From Montifringilla adamsi (lineage: Eukaryota > Chordata > Aves > Passeriformes > Passeridae): DNA of 64,000 nucleotides. Of the stretch, positions 40,101-52,249 are shown piece by piece. A model generated the notes under the pieces. That model was not told where the DNA came from, searched no databases, and was given only the letters and a program-made list of their open reading frames with translations. The translations under genes and the position numbers were made by a program. The stretch lies in assembly GCA_017590115.1 (NCBI GenBank), contig JAGGNK010013558.1:9847752-9911751 (forward strand), written 5' to 3'. The first letter of the stretch is position 1, and each line of letters begins with the position of its first letter.

Positions 40101-41984
40101 TTACTCTAACCCAAGTGAGCAAAAAAAGTATGTCCATCTTACATATTTCTTTATTAAGAGGGCCTTTATTATGCCAATGAAAACAAATAGTGTGGGAAAG
40201 TTTTAGTGTGTGTATTTTTTTAAGTACATTAGAAGCACAAACAGTAATTAAATCCAGACAACCAATTAACTGGTTTAAATCTAAAAAAATAAAATAAAAA
40301 AATTAGGTACCTCAAAATAAAACACATCCATTTCTTTAATGCTGTTTGGTCAGACAAGCTGTGATAAGTAGCTGTGGAATCCATTATTAATAGATTTGGG
40401 GACATATTTCACTCCAGACTTTTACTTCATTTTTACAAATGGCTTAATTGAAGTTTTCATCTGTCAGCAGAGTTTACAGTGATGGAGAAGGAAATCCAAC
40501 CTACATTAACATATAATTCCATAATTTGCGATACAGTGCAAAGTGTTGCTGAAATATTTCTGTAATACAAGAAATATGAGAGGAAATAAAAGAAGTTCTT
40601 TCTTGGCTTAGACATTAGGCTCCTGCAGAAATTACAATGTTTTATCTCAGTTGTAACCTAAGTGAGCATAAACCTATTACATTTTATTACATTCAGAACA
40701 CATCTCTCCTATTTATGCCTCTATGGAACAGTTTGACACAGATCTTATGTGTCCCAAACAAAATTAACATCTTTAATTTACAAGAAGTCAAATTTTTGTA
40801 TCACCCCACCAAAACCCATACATTTCTCTTTACAAAGATCTGAATGAAACAGATGCTTTTTCTGCTCCAAGGCACCTGGATTCCTCAGTATCAGTGACAA
40901 AGAAAGTACAAGGAAACTCAAGAGAGACCCTAATTCAGACATTCCCTTCTCAGTATTTTTTTAAGGAATGTTCTCTACCCCATTCATAGTTGGTTTCATT
41001 TCGAAAGCGAGATCTCATTTTAAATCAACCCTTACCCAGAAAGGGTGAAACATATCCTATGTCTCCATTTGCTGAAGGCAAATCCATTATCAGAGTTATT
41101 CTTTAGGAGGTCCTAAAGAAAAGAATTAAACCAGAAGAAATCCAAACTTTCATTCTATCTTCCAGGCAGGGGAAGCACAACCTATTTTTGTAAGACTAGT
41201 GTTGAATAAAAATATAAATAAAATACAGTGGAATTTTATTTTTAATTCAAATCTAATATACATACAGTGATGTATTTAGTTCTATGTATACTGCTAGAAA
41301 ACCTATCTTAACAATAGCAATTCCTTCTTTGATTCAAAAATAAGAATTTTAATCCACCCTTAGCGCAAGAAAAAGAAATATATATACGACTACTTTCTGT
41401 CAGCTAATAACCCTGTCAAATTTAATGGGAATTTTGCCACAGTAACAGTAATACAGCCAAGCTTCCTCAGTCTTACATTTATCCCCAATGACCTCTTAAA
41501 TCCCACCTGTAAACTCAAAAGCAAAGTGAAACAGCTTTCATGGCTTAGCATAAAATGCCAACTGTTGGGTGTATTTTCAGGCTAAAACACTGAGCAAAAT
41601 GGATATAGCTTTTTATCCAAATTAATACATTCCAAGTGGGTGGAAATCAGTAACGAAGAGCCTCTTCTTTAAACTCTGATTTATGCAGAACTCCCTACTG
41701 ACTCCAACAAAGACAGCTGAATCAGGCCCTACATTCCTTCAAACACTGTCAGCAAGGGATTGGGTGTCTCTGCCTCTGTTTTCCATCCTAGTGTTCCTCT
41801 GGCTATGTGATGTCTCAGTTGATAGGGTGTTGCCCCATGATGCAGTTAAAATAATAAAATAGGTAATAGGAGACCAGGGATTAGACACTGAACCCACCAC
41901 ATTCCATTTGCAAGGCCCTTCCTTAGAGAAATAACACTATGAGAGCATTGCACACAGCTCTGACAGAACCAATGATGAGTTTAA

Positions 41985-42590
41985 ATAGGAAGGGATTTGT
42001 TGAAGTCCTTTAGTCCAGTTCTCTGTTCAGAGCAGGACCAACTTAAGAATGGGCTGCTCACGCTCTGTCCAACGTGAGTTCTGAATATCTCCAAGGATGG
42101 ACACCCCACTTTTCTGGAGAAACCTACTCCATTGTTTCACAACCCTTGCTGTGACAAATTTTTCTTAACACAGTAGGAATTTCCCTTCCCTAGAATTTGT
42201 GCCTGCTCTTCATCCTACCACTTCTCACCACCCACCAGAGCCAGGCTCTATCTCCTCTATATCCAGAAGACAGCAGGGTGTTTATCTCCTCTTTAACCTG
42301 TGCTTCTAAAGTTTGGATGAACCCTCTGCTCAGAGAGCATTGCTTTAACCCCTCACCACATTGGTGTCTGCTGCCAGGCTTGCTCCAGGTGTCAGTGGCT
42401 TTTGGGTTTAGGGGTGAGTGTTTTTTCTGTGCCAAGGTGCCCAGAGCTGGATACAGCACTGCAGGCACAGTTTCTCAAGCACTGAGAGGTAGAGAATCCC
42501 TTCCCTGCAGTCCCACAGCACAGCCCATGTGCAGTTGGCCACGTCCGCTGCGAGAGCGCCGCTGACTCACGGAGGACAGGGATGAGTCTC
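41985..42590 (-). mobile_element. CR1 LINE fragment, about 600 bp, 3' portion
   Basis: The plus strand reads as the reverse complement of the CR1 3' region. Landmarks in order are a degraded GGAAGGGA...TTAGTCCAG, CTGAATATCTCCAAGGATGG, ACTCCATTGTTTCAC, GGTGCCCAGAGCTGGATACA and AGTTGGCCACGTC...TGACTCACG. Divergence and small indels show that it is old and inactive. The CR1 sense strand is minus, with its 3' end near 41985. CR1 is the main LINE of birds and other reptiles. Confidence 0.88.
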
Positions 42591-45500
42591 TGGCCAGTAA
42601 AGAGTTCAGAACAGCTCTGATCTGCACTTTCCTTTATTCAGTAACTTTCAAAAGGCTGACTTCATTTCCTCAGGTTTTCTAGATACCAGTAAACTGAGAC
42701 AACCTCATCTAGAGTCTGTGATTTCTTACTGGGTATCAAATCATTTGGGGATTTCCCTCCCACTTTGTCTGTTGAAAGTATTAAAATTTACTTACTGAGG
42801 ATCACTGGGTGTTATTTTATCAGGTTCACAAGTTTCAGCAGCCAGCCTTCATTGCCTCAAAATGTCCATCAGATGCAAAGTCTTTATACACCACACTGGA
42901 TAGAACATGATCCATTTATTATTACATACATCTTTCATATATTGCATTGTACACTTGCAGTAGTTATTTGGATAAATTCAGCCCACAGACATCAACAGGA
43001 AACTTCCTATTAACTGAGTATTCTGTTTTATTTTTAGCCCCTTCTCGTTTATGCATTGGCTCAACTCATGGCAAAGTGGTTGATTTGCAGTATATAGATG
43101 CTCTATAACTATTTTTTAGGATAAAATCAGGTTGCCTTTACTTATAAGGAAAAGGGAAATAAAAATTGCAGTTAATTAAATAATATATTTATTCTATCAG
43201 TAGACAAATTAAGTAAAAGAAGCTATTTGAGGAGGAAGTTGCAATAGATTCTACATACTGTGGCTCAAAGTGGGAATGAGAAGGGACAGGAATAAAACTC
43301 TGTATGCTTTTTGGAGGTTGAAAACCTTTTTTACTCTCCAACAGAAAATTAAGATACAGGGATAGAGTTAAAATCTATTCAAGAACACTTGAAATGAGAG
43401 TAACTTTTACTAGTTTCTAGTACAAATTATTCAGATTATGTTTAAATGAGGGAAGAAATTCCAACAATTAAAAAAAAATCTTTTCAGCTTTTTTTAAAAC
43501 ACAGAATTACTGCCTCTAGAACGTCCCTAATGGTTTACAAATTACCAACACCAGGTCCACCCAAAATTGCTTTTACTGTGATGAATGGGGTGGAGTTCAG
43601 AAGAGACTGAGCTTCTACATTTCTTTTTTAAAGAGTCAGGTTTTGACACTTTACAAATTTGAAACAAAGATGTTGAATACTTTTTCTAGCTTCATGAACT
43701 CCTTTCAATACCAAGAAAAATACCACATAACTTCAGACAAATAAGAATGAAGGTCAAAAAGGCAGTCAGCAGAGGAAATGTCACTTGAAACACATGAGGG
43801 AGAGCCAAGGAAAAATACTTGACAGGACATGCTTGGGAAAAAGAACATCTATATCTATCTATCTGTGGATATATGGATATATATTAAGGCTGGCTTTTCC
43901 AACTCCTGTTCATCAGTAAAAGGAAGGAAGTGCAATTTCATGGCTGAAAAGTGGATGATGTCAATAAGGAGATTCATGGTGCCTTTTCAAGATAAGGAAA
44001 TCTTCAGAGGCTCCAGTCTGGACACATTTTATGATAAACTATTGGGAAAACAGAGTTTCCCTGCACTGCAATGATCTGGAGAAGCTTCCCTTGGCACTCC
44101 AAGCCTAATCCAAGCCCAAGATACTTTTTCTTCTCTCCACTTATTTCAGTGGAGTTCAGCACATGCCCTGATTTCAGTGTGGTGAATGGTATTCCATCAG
44201 TTAAGCTAAGCTAGAGCAGTGAAATTTCTGAAAAGAGCCTATTACATGGATTTAAAAGCTTTGTGGAGAGCTGGAAACAACTCCTTCCATACAGTTGGCT
44301 ATAAAGTCCTCTGTTCAAAGTACGCAATCCTCTGCATTCATTGGTCTGTACATGAGGCTCTTTACCTACTTGGGGTTTTGTCACAAACAATGACGTAACA
44401 ACAAAAAGCCTGTGCAGTCTTGCTGACTAAATATTCAGAGTCTTGCACAGGGAAAATACGAAGTGAAATTCCAGAAGTGTTCTCTAAACCAAGAAATAAC
44501 TGCTTTTTGAATTTACTCAAACTTGTAAAAAATAAGTCTTCAGAATTCACCTATGTATCATGCTTTAATACCCATGTTCAAGAGTGTCAAATTCAGAGCT
44601 AAATGTCTTCTAAAAACAACTGTACCATTGCATCAGTTCAGCAGATCACTGATATGTATGTGCCAACAACAGTCATTCCCCGTGGAACGCTGAAGAAGTT
44701 GTTTCTTCTCAGGAGCTCAGCATTTGAAATCTAACTATTATTTGCAGTGTTATTTCTTTTTGTTTGGTTTCCACCTTTCCTCCATCACAAACTCCATTTT
44801 AAAGGCAGTTGACTTAGACAACCCTGGTAGCAACTTATCCTGCTTGTTTCACAAGCTGTCCTTTCCCTTCCTGCAGTCAAAAACTATGTAATACCATTTG
44901 CAAGTAAAAAAATAAGGAAAGAATAAAGTTTAAATATTTTAAATTGAGTATTACCATTTATACCATTGGCTACACTCACAATATGGGAAATGTTAGTCCT
45001 GTACTTATCCAAGTGCCGTGCTGGATAAGAGAGCTCTTCTAACACATTTAGAACTAAATTCTGTTTACTGTGATTGAAGGGCCAGAGCAGAAAGAAAACC
45101 TGAGGAATTTCTTCTATTCACGAAGAATGCAGGTGGGATGTAGCCCGGGAAGATGCTGCAGAGTACAACAGAGTGTTAATCTGCAAATCCCAGCTATAAA
45201 CCCATTGGAATCTGCACTGTTCAGTCCTGCTCCTGAGCTACCAGCAGCCAGCTGTATCAAGAACATCTGGCAGCTGCCAGGTGTAGAAGCTGCCGTTCTT
45301 CAGATGATCAGCAAAATATGTTCCACAGTTACCAGCACTTCTGCAAGAAAGCATTCAGCAGACAGTGTGGTGATTTAATTCATGAGGTTGTTCATACTCC
45401 AGGAGCTCTCAGAAAGGCCAAGGAAAACTGGCCTATTGCAGTGTATGAACAGGACAAAAAGCAAGTTCCAGACAACTGGCCACTGCCTTTGACACCAGGG

Positions 45501-45764
45501 CTAGGCAAGGTGCAGCAGCATTCGAAAGACATTTGGACAGCAAGGCAGAAACACGAGTAGCAAGTAGCCTATCTCTTGGGTTACTCCAGAAATTCATTTG
45601 CCATAACAGTTTTCTACAAGGTCTCTTACACAGCCATTGTATGACCTGTTTTCCTTGTCAACAGCCTCATTCTTCTCAAACTACAAAAAAGCAAAGAGAA
45701 TAATTATAAGGATGGCAGAACGTGTCTCATTATTAGGGATTTTAGCAAGTATTGATCAGTTAAA

Positions 45765-45890
45765 CTCAGAGATTTGCGGAGGTGACTGAGCACTGGAACA
45801 GGTTGTGCCACAGGGGTTGTGGAGTCTCCATCATTGGAAATATTCCAAATCCTGAGCACCTAGCTCTAGGTGATTCCACTGGAATCTATT
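45765..45890 (+). mobile_element. CR1 LINE fragment (short)
   Basis: ACTGAGCACTGGAACAGGTT, TTGTGGAGTCTCCATCATTG and AAATATTCCAAATCCTGAGC follow the CR1 3' region in sense orientation, ending near AGCTCTAGGTGATTCC. It is truncated at both ends. Confidence 0.85.
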
Positions 45891-48800
45891 CAATCACTCC
45901 TCTCTGATACTTCTATGGGGCACAGTGTTTCAATAGATTTTCTGTTTCAGAAACCCACAATCACTGAGTTTGAATTCATACTGGCCAATTGCCCTGTTCT
46001 CCTAAGCACAAGAACCCTGCAGTGCTACTTTGACTCACATGTTAAGCTGTGTTAAGCTCTTAAATAACTACATCTGTTCCTTGGAGGAAGGTGCTGGAGC
46101 ATATGCCTGGAATTGCAAGGTTATGGGACTACTACACTGACTGGATGCAGAGAGCTAACAAATGGAACCCACAAAGAACAGCAATACCACAAAGGAGGTA
46201 GGGAAACGTGTGTCAGCTCAGCTCAGTGCCTGCTCTGCAGTGCTGGAGCAGCAGTGCCAGGCTGGGCCCACCTGCAGAACTGCCAGGTGTCACACAGGGT
46301 CCCAAGCAGCAGCAGACCCTGCCCTGCTGAGGCCCACACACCCCCAAGGCAGGGCCTGCCAGCTCATTGAGTAAAGCAACTTCTGCACCAGCTGCAGCCT
46401 GTGTGCTTTTTACAGATATACAGATGATTTTGTTTCAACATTGCATGTCTTACCTGCTTCCTACATGTGTACATGGGGATGATTTTGATTTAGTTTGACT
46501 GCTGACACTGCTGTTCAAGAGAAGAGTTAAGAACAAGTTAAACTCCCTGGCTGATGAATTGGTCACAGCTTCCCACAGGGACTGCTCAGACATCCGCAGT
46601 GATAAATAGAGTCAAAGCCTCTGCTGGCTCAGCTCATGTTTATTAGAACTATCTGCTAATGACCTAAAGGGAACAATCTTGAGAAGTGTAGGAAATAGTT
46701 TCCCCAGCTATTGGTTATTGTAGCATGCATCGCTGACACAGGCAAATAATCTCTTGTAAGAGCACTGCAGGAAGACAGGAGTTACGTTTTATGAAGGATT
46801 TTACTTTTCACGTTTGGTTTCCTTCCAGTTTGGAAGGAAACTGAGATACTTAAGTTTTCCACAAAAGAAAAATCACGTGGGAAAAAAAGGCCGGATTTGG
46901 ATCTCCTAAACTGTTTAGTTTCAATTTTGACTTTTTAGAGCTGCAGAAGTTTACAAACCAAGACTCATTTTAAAACAAAAGGTTCCAGTCAAAGAGTGTT
47001 AAAATGTTTTCATTCTTGGAATGTTTCCATTTTTCTCCCATAACTAAATATGAAGACAAACACAATTCTGTGAAGTATTTTAGAATAACTGTATTTTTTC
47101 AAATGGAAAATTGTCAACATTTTCTTTATTGACCCTCTACTCTATACTCTTTATTCCCCTTTGCTCTCTTCAAAATATTACTCCAAAGCATTCTAGAAGA
47201 AAATGGAAATGTTTCTAGTGGGAAGATTGAAAAGAGCAACTAACTTCTGAAAAGTAAATCCTCTATCTACGTTTTTTTTTAAACCCTCTGCCTAAGCAGA
47301 AACAGATGATAAGTCTCTTATTAGTTACCCTATCTTCTCCAAGGACATTAGGAAGTTTAAAATACAGATTCCAAGAAGCAAAGACAAAGACAAGAACTTA
47401 CCCATTACCATCATTTGCTAAAAGTAGCTTGTGCTGCACACCTGGATTACAACATCAGTAACTTGAGCAATGAACTGGGGAAATAGAGGCAAATAAAGTT
47501 TCCATTCTGATCCTGTAGGTTCTTGCCTGTTTTCCACCTCGTGAAAGCTGTATAGTACACAAAATGGCCAACTGGCAAGTTTAAAGGAGGAACCCAGTCA
47601 TCTGACAGGCTCCTTGTGTCCCACAGCTTCCACAGGCCCAAACACTGTTAGACATGCACCAAAACCTGGAACGTGCCACAGAACACACAGAGCAGCACTG
47701 CAGTTAGGACTGGGTTCTCCTGGTGTTTCTACAGCCCTGGCTGCAGTTTAAGTCACTATGACATTGACACCAACACCCCCTGTGAAGACCTTTGGGGGCA
47801 CAGAAAATAAATGTTTACTACATAGCTTTGAGATTTTTCTGCATGTATGGATTTTAAAGCTGGGGGTACAGTTTGGCCTTCAATTAAAGTCAACATATAA
47901 AGAAAATTTCACTTAGAGAGCTTCACTGGCAAGAACTCCAATACCTGAAGAGGTTTCTCTATAGAAAGAGAAGAGGAGCAGAAGGGAGGAGAAGTTACAG
48001 GAGACTTTTGGTTTTTACAGAATACTAACACTGTCCTTAAACGTATGGTGATGAAGTGTTACATAAACGTACGTGTGGTGTGAGACCACTAGAGGGGAGT
48101 AAAGTAACTTACAAGTGAATGTTTCCTCTACTCAGTTTTGCTGTACAAATTGCATTTGCACATGGTAATTAACAGCTATAGTAAAGCCAGAGTATTAAAG
48201 AATTGCATTTGCTTAACATTCTAAGCAAAGTTGATTAGATAATTACAGTATTTCTGTACCATTGTCCCCTCTCACTAGGCTGCAGGCTGACAGGGAACAT
48301 TCGTCATCTGGATGAAGCCAGAACACCAGGGATGGCATTCAGCCAGAACATTTGGCAATAGACATGTATTTCTTTGCTTGTATTCAGATTTACCAAGAAG
48401 CAATGCTGCATGATGGAAACAGACTCATTTTACCAAGTGTGAAAAAGGCATTGGGCTCAAAAGCTTGCTTAGTAGGTAAGCATGTACAGGAATGAAATGA
48501 AGAACCTTGGTTCTCACACAGATCACTATCAAAGTCTACACAAGAGTGAAATATTTACCCAAGCAACAAGAACAGAGAGGAGCATGATTAATTTGGAAGT
48601 GCAAAGTACTCTGCATCAGAATGCTGGGTGAAATCTCACTACAGCTGCAAGTAATGTGCTCCTGTATCGCTGCCAGGTTGCCATCGTCTCCATTGTAAGC
48701 CATCCACACTGTGGGAGACAGGACTGCACAGTGAATCTGCACAAAAGAGAAAAATAAATTTCAATGGGAAATCTTAGCAACTCCCACAGAACAAAGGGAA

Positions 48801-51800
48801 ACATGAGAACAGAGTTCCAACAGCAGAAGAATAGCTTTGACAGCAAATTTTAAGGATGAATGACTGAAATATATATATATGTGACTGGGTATCTCAATAC
48901 TTCTGAGAAGTGTACCCAGCTTGAGATTTTATGGGAAAGGGGACATGATACAGCAGTAAATAGATCTTCAAACCTCAGAGGAAAGTTCCACCTATAAAGT
49001 AAAGTAAGAGGTAGGGGGCAAATGAAATATGAAATTGCAAAGGTGTTAAGTAGAACCTGGGAATGCAGGTAAGCCAGAGATCTCATTAGTTGCATGTCCA
49101 CAGGTTATACTTAGGGAACTTGAATTTAATCATAGCAGTCTCGAAAGACTTTCACCATCTGATAGAGTATTTTGCAAAGATTGCAGTAATTCTGCAGAAT
49201 GGTCAACTGACTGAACCAGACTGAAAACTATCAAGCATGGTAGGACCAAGACTGTTGGGTCCAATTTTTTTCTATTTATCATTTGCAAGATAAATCAGCC
49301 AAAGAAAATACAGGGAACAAAAATACAGCAAAGAGAAGAATACTACTGCATTCTGCTACTCTGGGGATGTTGTTAAAGAAAGTTTAAGATAAATAGTGCC
49401 AAACTGCAACGTTACTAGAATAAAACTTGATCTGGCTCCTACAGCATAAATACAGTGTTGAAAAAGGAATCATCTGAATCAAAAACATATAACAGCAGGT
49501 AAGCAGTTCTTGAATAAAGCAGGTAAGTTCTTTCAGCCATATGAACTAGTGGGTAAGACTATGTGACAGGCTTATTTTAAGAGATTCATTTAGTGACTCA
49601 ACTACAATCTTGGCTCAGCTATCCAAGTCCAAGCACACATATTGCAACATTACATCCCCCTTGCTGACTGGTGTCAGCTGTCCAATTTCAGGAGTTGCCA
49701 CCCCCTATGCTACTCTGTTAATTGCTTCAGTCTTTCCTACTGACACTGGAAGGAGGAGGGCTGAGGAACACTTTTGACTAGGAGCTGTTGAGTCTTGGGC
49801 TAAGGATCATCTTGCACCTTAAACTTTACTCACCAGGGAATAATTGCTGCTATTTTGAGGTAAATCTTCTCTCTTGGCCTCTACTGCTGATTTTCATTAA
49901 GCATAACTTAAAATCTCCTTGGTACCTCTGGAGCTCTCTGGAGTTGTCACTGCAACAAGATACACAGTAAATATTAGGTGAGCAAGGATTTAACTGAATC
50001 TTTACCTACCTTCACATTGTCACACACATTTCAGTTTTGGTCCCTGAAGTTGTTCAGTATGACGCAACTGAAACAGCAAGACAAGAGCAGTCAGTCAAGT
50101 AGAAGGTCCCTCCTCATCAGTGTGGCCCCAGCTTCTAAATTTAATATGCAAGATCAGTAAATACTTCACTCTGGATTGAAACCACTGAGCTTTTAAACAC
50201 AGGGAATTTGTTAAAAGCTGTGGAAATTCACTGTAAGACTTATGTACACAACACTGAACAAAGCAACAGAAATGTGTTACAAAGTTACATCTCAGAATTT
50301 TAAAAGCAGTTTGCACATTGTCACTAACTGTGGCATTTGTGGGAGCAACTACAGAGAAGCTTTTGAACCCACCTCAGATGGAATATGTGGAAAAGTTCCA
50401 TTTGGTCCACAGCAATGAGGTGATGGGTCCTCAGCTGCTGTCTGAATGGCCAGGGATGTCCTGGATTGCTGGATGTGTACTTGTACAGATCAATTCTGTA
50501 AGCTGGGTCGGCTTCTGAACTTGCCCAATGATTGAATCAATCTGATGTATTGGTTTAAACACTCAAACATCTTGCACAGGACTAAATATGCTTCTTTTTT
50601 ACCTTGTGGAACTTGGGAAAATGTTTAAGCTAACCAGAAACAGCCACTCATTGGGGGAAAAAAAAAAAAGGAAAAAAGCCTCCACTTGGAGCTTAGAGGA
50701 CAACTAGTAAAAACTTTCCTTTGCAGACAAGGCCACAGCTATTTCCTCAGCTAAGAGCTCGGAATTTGGCCCTTGAACTTAACCACGGGCCATGTTTGTT
50801 TAGGCACCAGTGGTCTCTCATGGCCTCAGTTTGCTCCCACTGATGATGACAAACCCCACCTCACTGAAGAGGAAGTGGGGTTGGATTTATGGGCAACATG
50901 AAAGCCACCAAGAAATTCAGAAGTCTCTCATTCGAGTGCCTGTGAAAGTCCCAAGGCACAACCCAGGCCTGTGTACCAAGAGCTGAAATGCCTTCTGCCT
51001 GGCCAGTTGTCTGGATATATAAACAGGCAGGACACTTTTGTAAAGGAAGTTAAGCACATTTTTCTTCAGATTCTGTAATATTTTCTTCTTAAAACTCAAA
51101 AGATTGTCAAACTGAACTGTGATATTCAACTCCAAAAGACCAAATAAGCAACCTTCACAAATAAGCAGTTAAATGTTACACATGAAAGGCATACAGAACA
51201 TCCTTGAGAGAACAGTCAGGCTTTCTTCTTCAAATGTCACACAACAATAGCAAGCAAAACCTTTTTGCTTAGAACTCCCATATTACTGTGGCTATGAATT
51301 GCTGGCCCATAACTATTAATTGCAACAAGTGTGATTTAATCACCCTCTATATAACCAGCAGCAAAAGCCTCTGCTCATCATAGGATCATTGGAAATGAAA
51401 TGCCATCCCAAGGAAAGGAAAAAGTCTAGGAAAAAAGATACATTTTGCAATTCTCTATAAAATGTGAGAGGCATTTAAAATAGGAGATTTCTAAGCATCA
51501 GGAGGGCAAAATACCACACCTTCAGTTTACCCTGATAACACAGTAATTAAGAAACACCTAGAGAATATGGTCATTCTAACTTAAGATACCTTACTTACGC
51601 CCAGTATGAGCTATTTTTTGCTGTATCAAAGGGAAGAATAATTGAAACATGATTTGTTATGATAATTTAATGAAAAAATGCAAGCATATTTGCTTTTGTT
51701 GTGGAAACACAAACAGAAGGTTACAGGAGGTCCTTCAAAATGGAAAAGTCAATTAAAATACTAACTTCAAACATCTCTCATTACGCTCCGAAGGAATTTT

Positions 51801-52029
51801 GAAAACCATTTTAAAATGACCACAAGTTACAGTAGCTTGGTTTTACATAAACACTGCATGCTAAATTGAATATAAAAATAGGTTCTATTTAATAAATTTA
51901 TTTCTAGTGCACTATAAACATTTATGAAAGTGTTATTACAAGGGTAAAGAAAAGTCTGCAGTAATATTTCAAGTAACTTGATAAAATTTGTTCGTGTAAC
52001 ATTGATCACGAAATGGACACAGTAGAAAG

Positions 52030-52249
52030 GATTTTCCTGAATCATCACACTTTATTTAAACATCAAGTTAATTTTTTCCTTCAAACAAGGACTGCTGGTA
52101 TTGGTTCAAGTTAGAGTGGGCTAATTAAAAAACACTATCTTGCTGAGACTGGGGATCCCACACCATTATTCTCCAAGCATTTGTTGCAGCATTTTCCTAC
52201 ATTTGAATCTGATGTTGCATTGAGTTGTGGGACAGCTGAATTCGATTTG
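52030..52249 (-). other. CEP152: CEP152 3' UTR
   Basis: A short 3' UTR of about 200 nt, from the stop codon to a polyadenylation signal and its downstream GT-rich stretch. The cleavage site is estimated, not seen. Confidence 0.7.

Larger units (their letters stand above)
36751..52029. other. Intergenic region between the FBN1 promoter and the CEP152 3' end
   Basis: About 15 kb of AT-rich DNA. It contains two CR1 fragments (listed separately), a 14-bp tandem duplication at 37171-37198, short AT microsatellites (for example near 48.87 kb), a modestly GC-rich stretch at about 46.2-46.4 kb and a CTCF-like motif at 48086-48098. I saw no exon with conserved coding content and no RNA gene. Short open frames here are at the length expected by chance. 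Confidence 0.75.

Noticed and set aside
44050..44120. Faint resemblance to the CR1 3' end (GATCTGGAGAAGCTTCCCTT)
   Set aside because: The match covers only about 20 bases with several mismatches and lacks the flanking CR1 landmarks.
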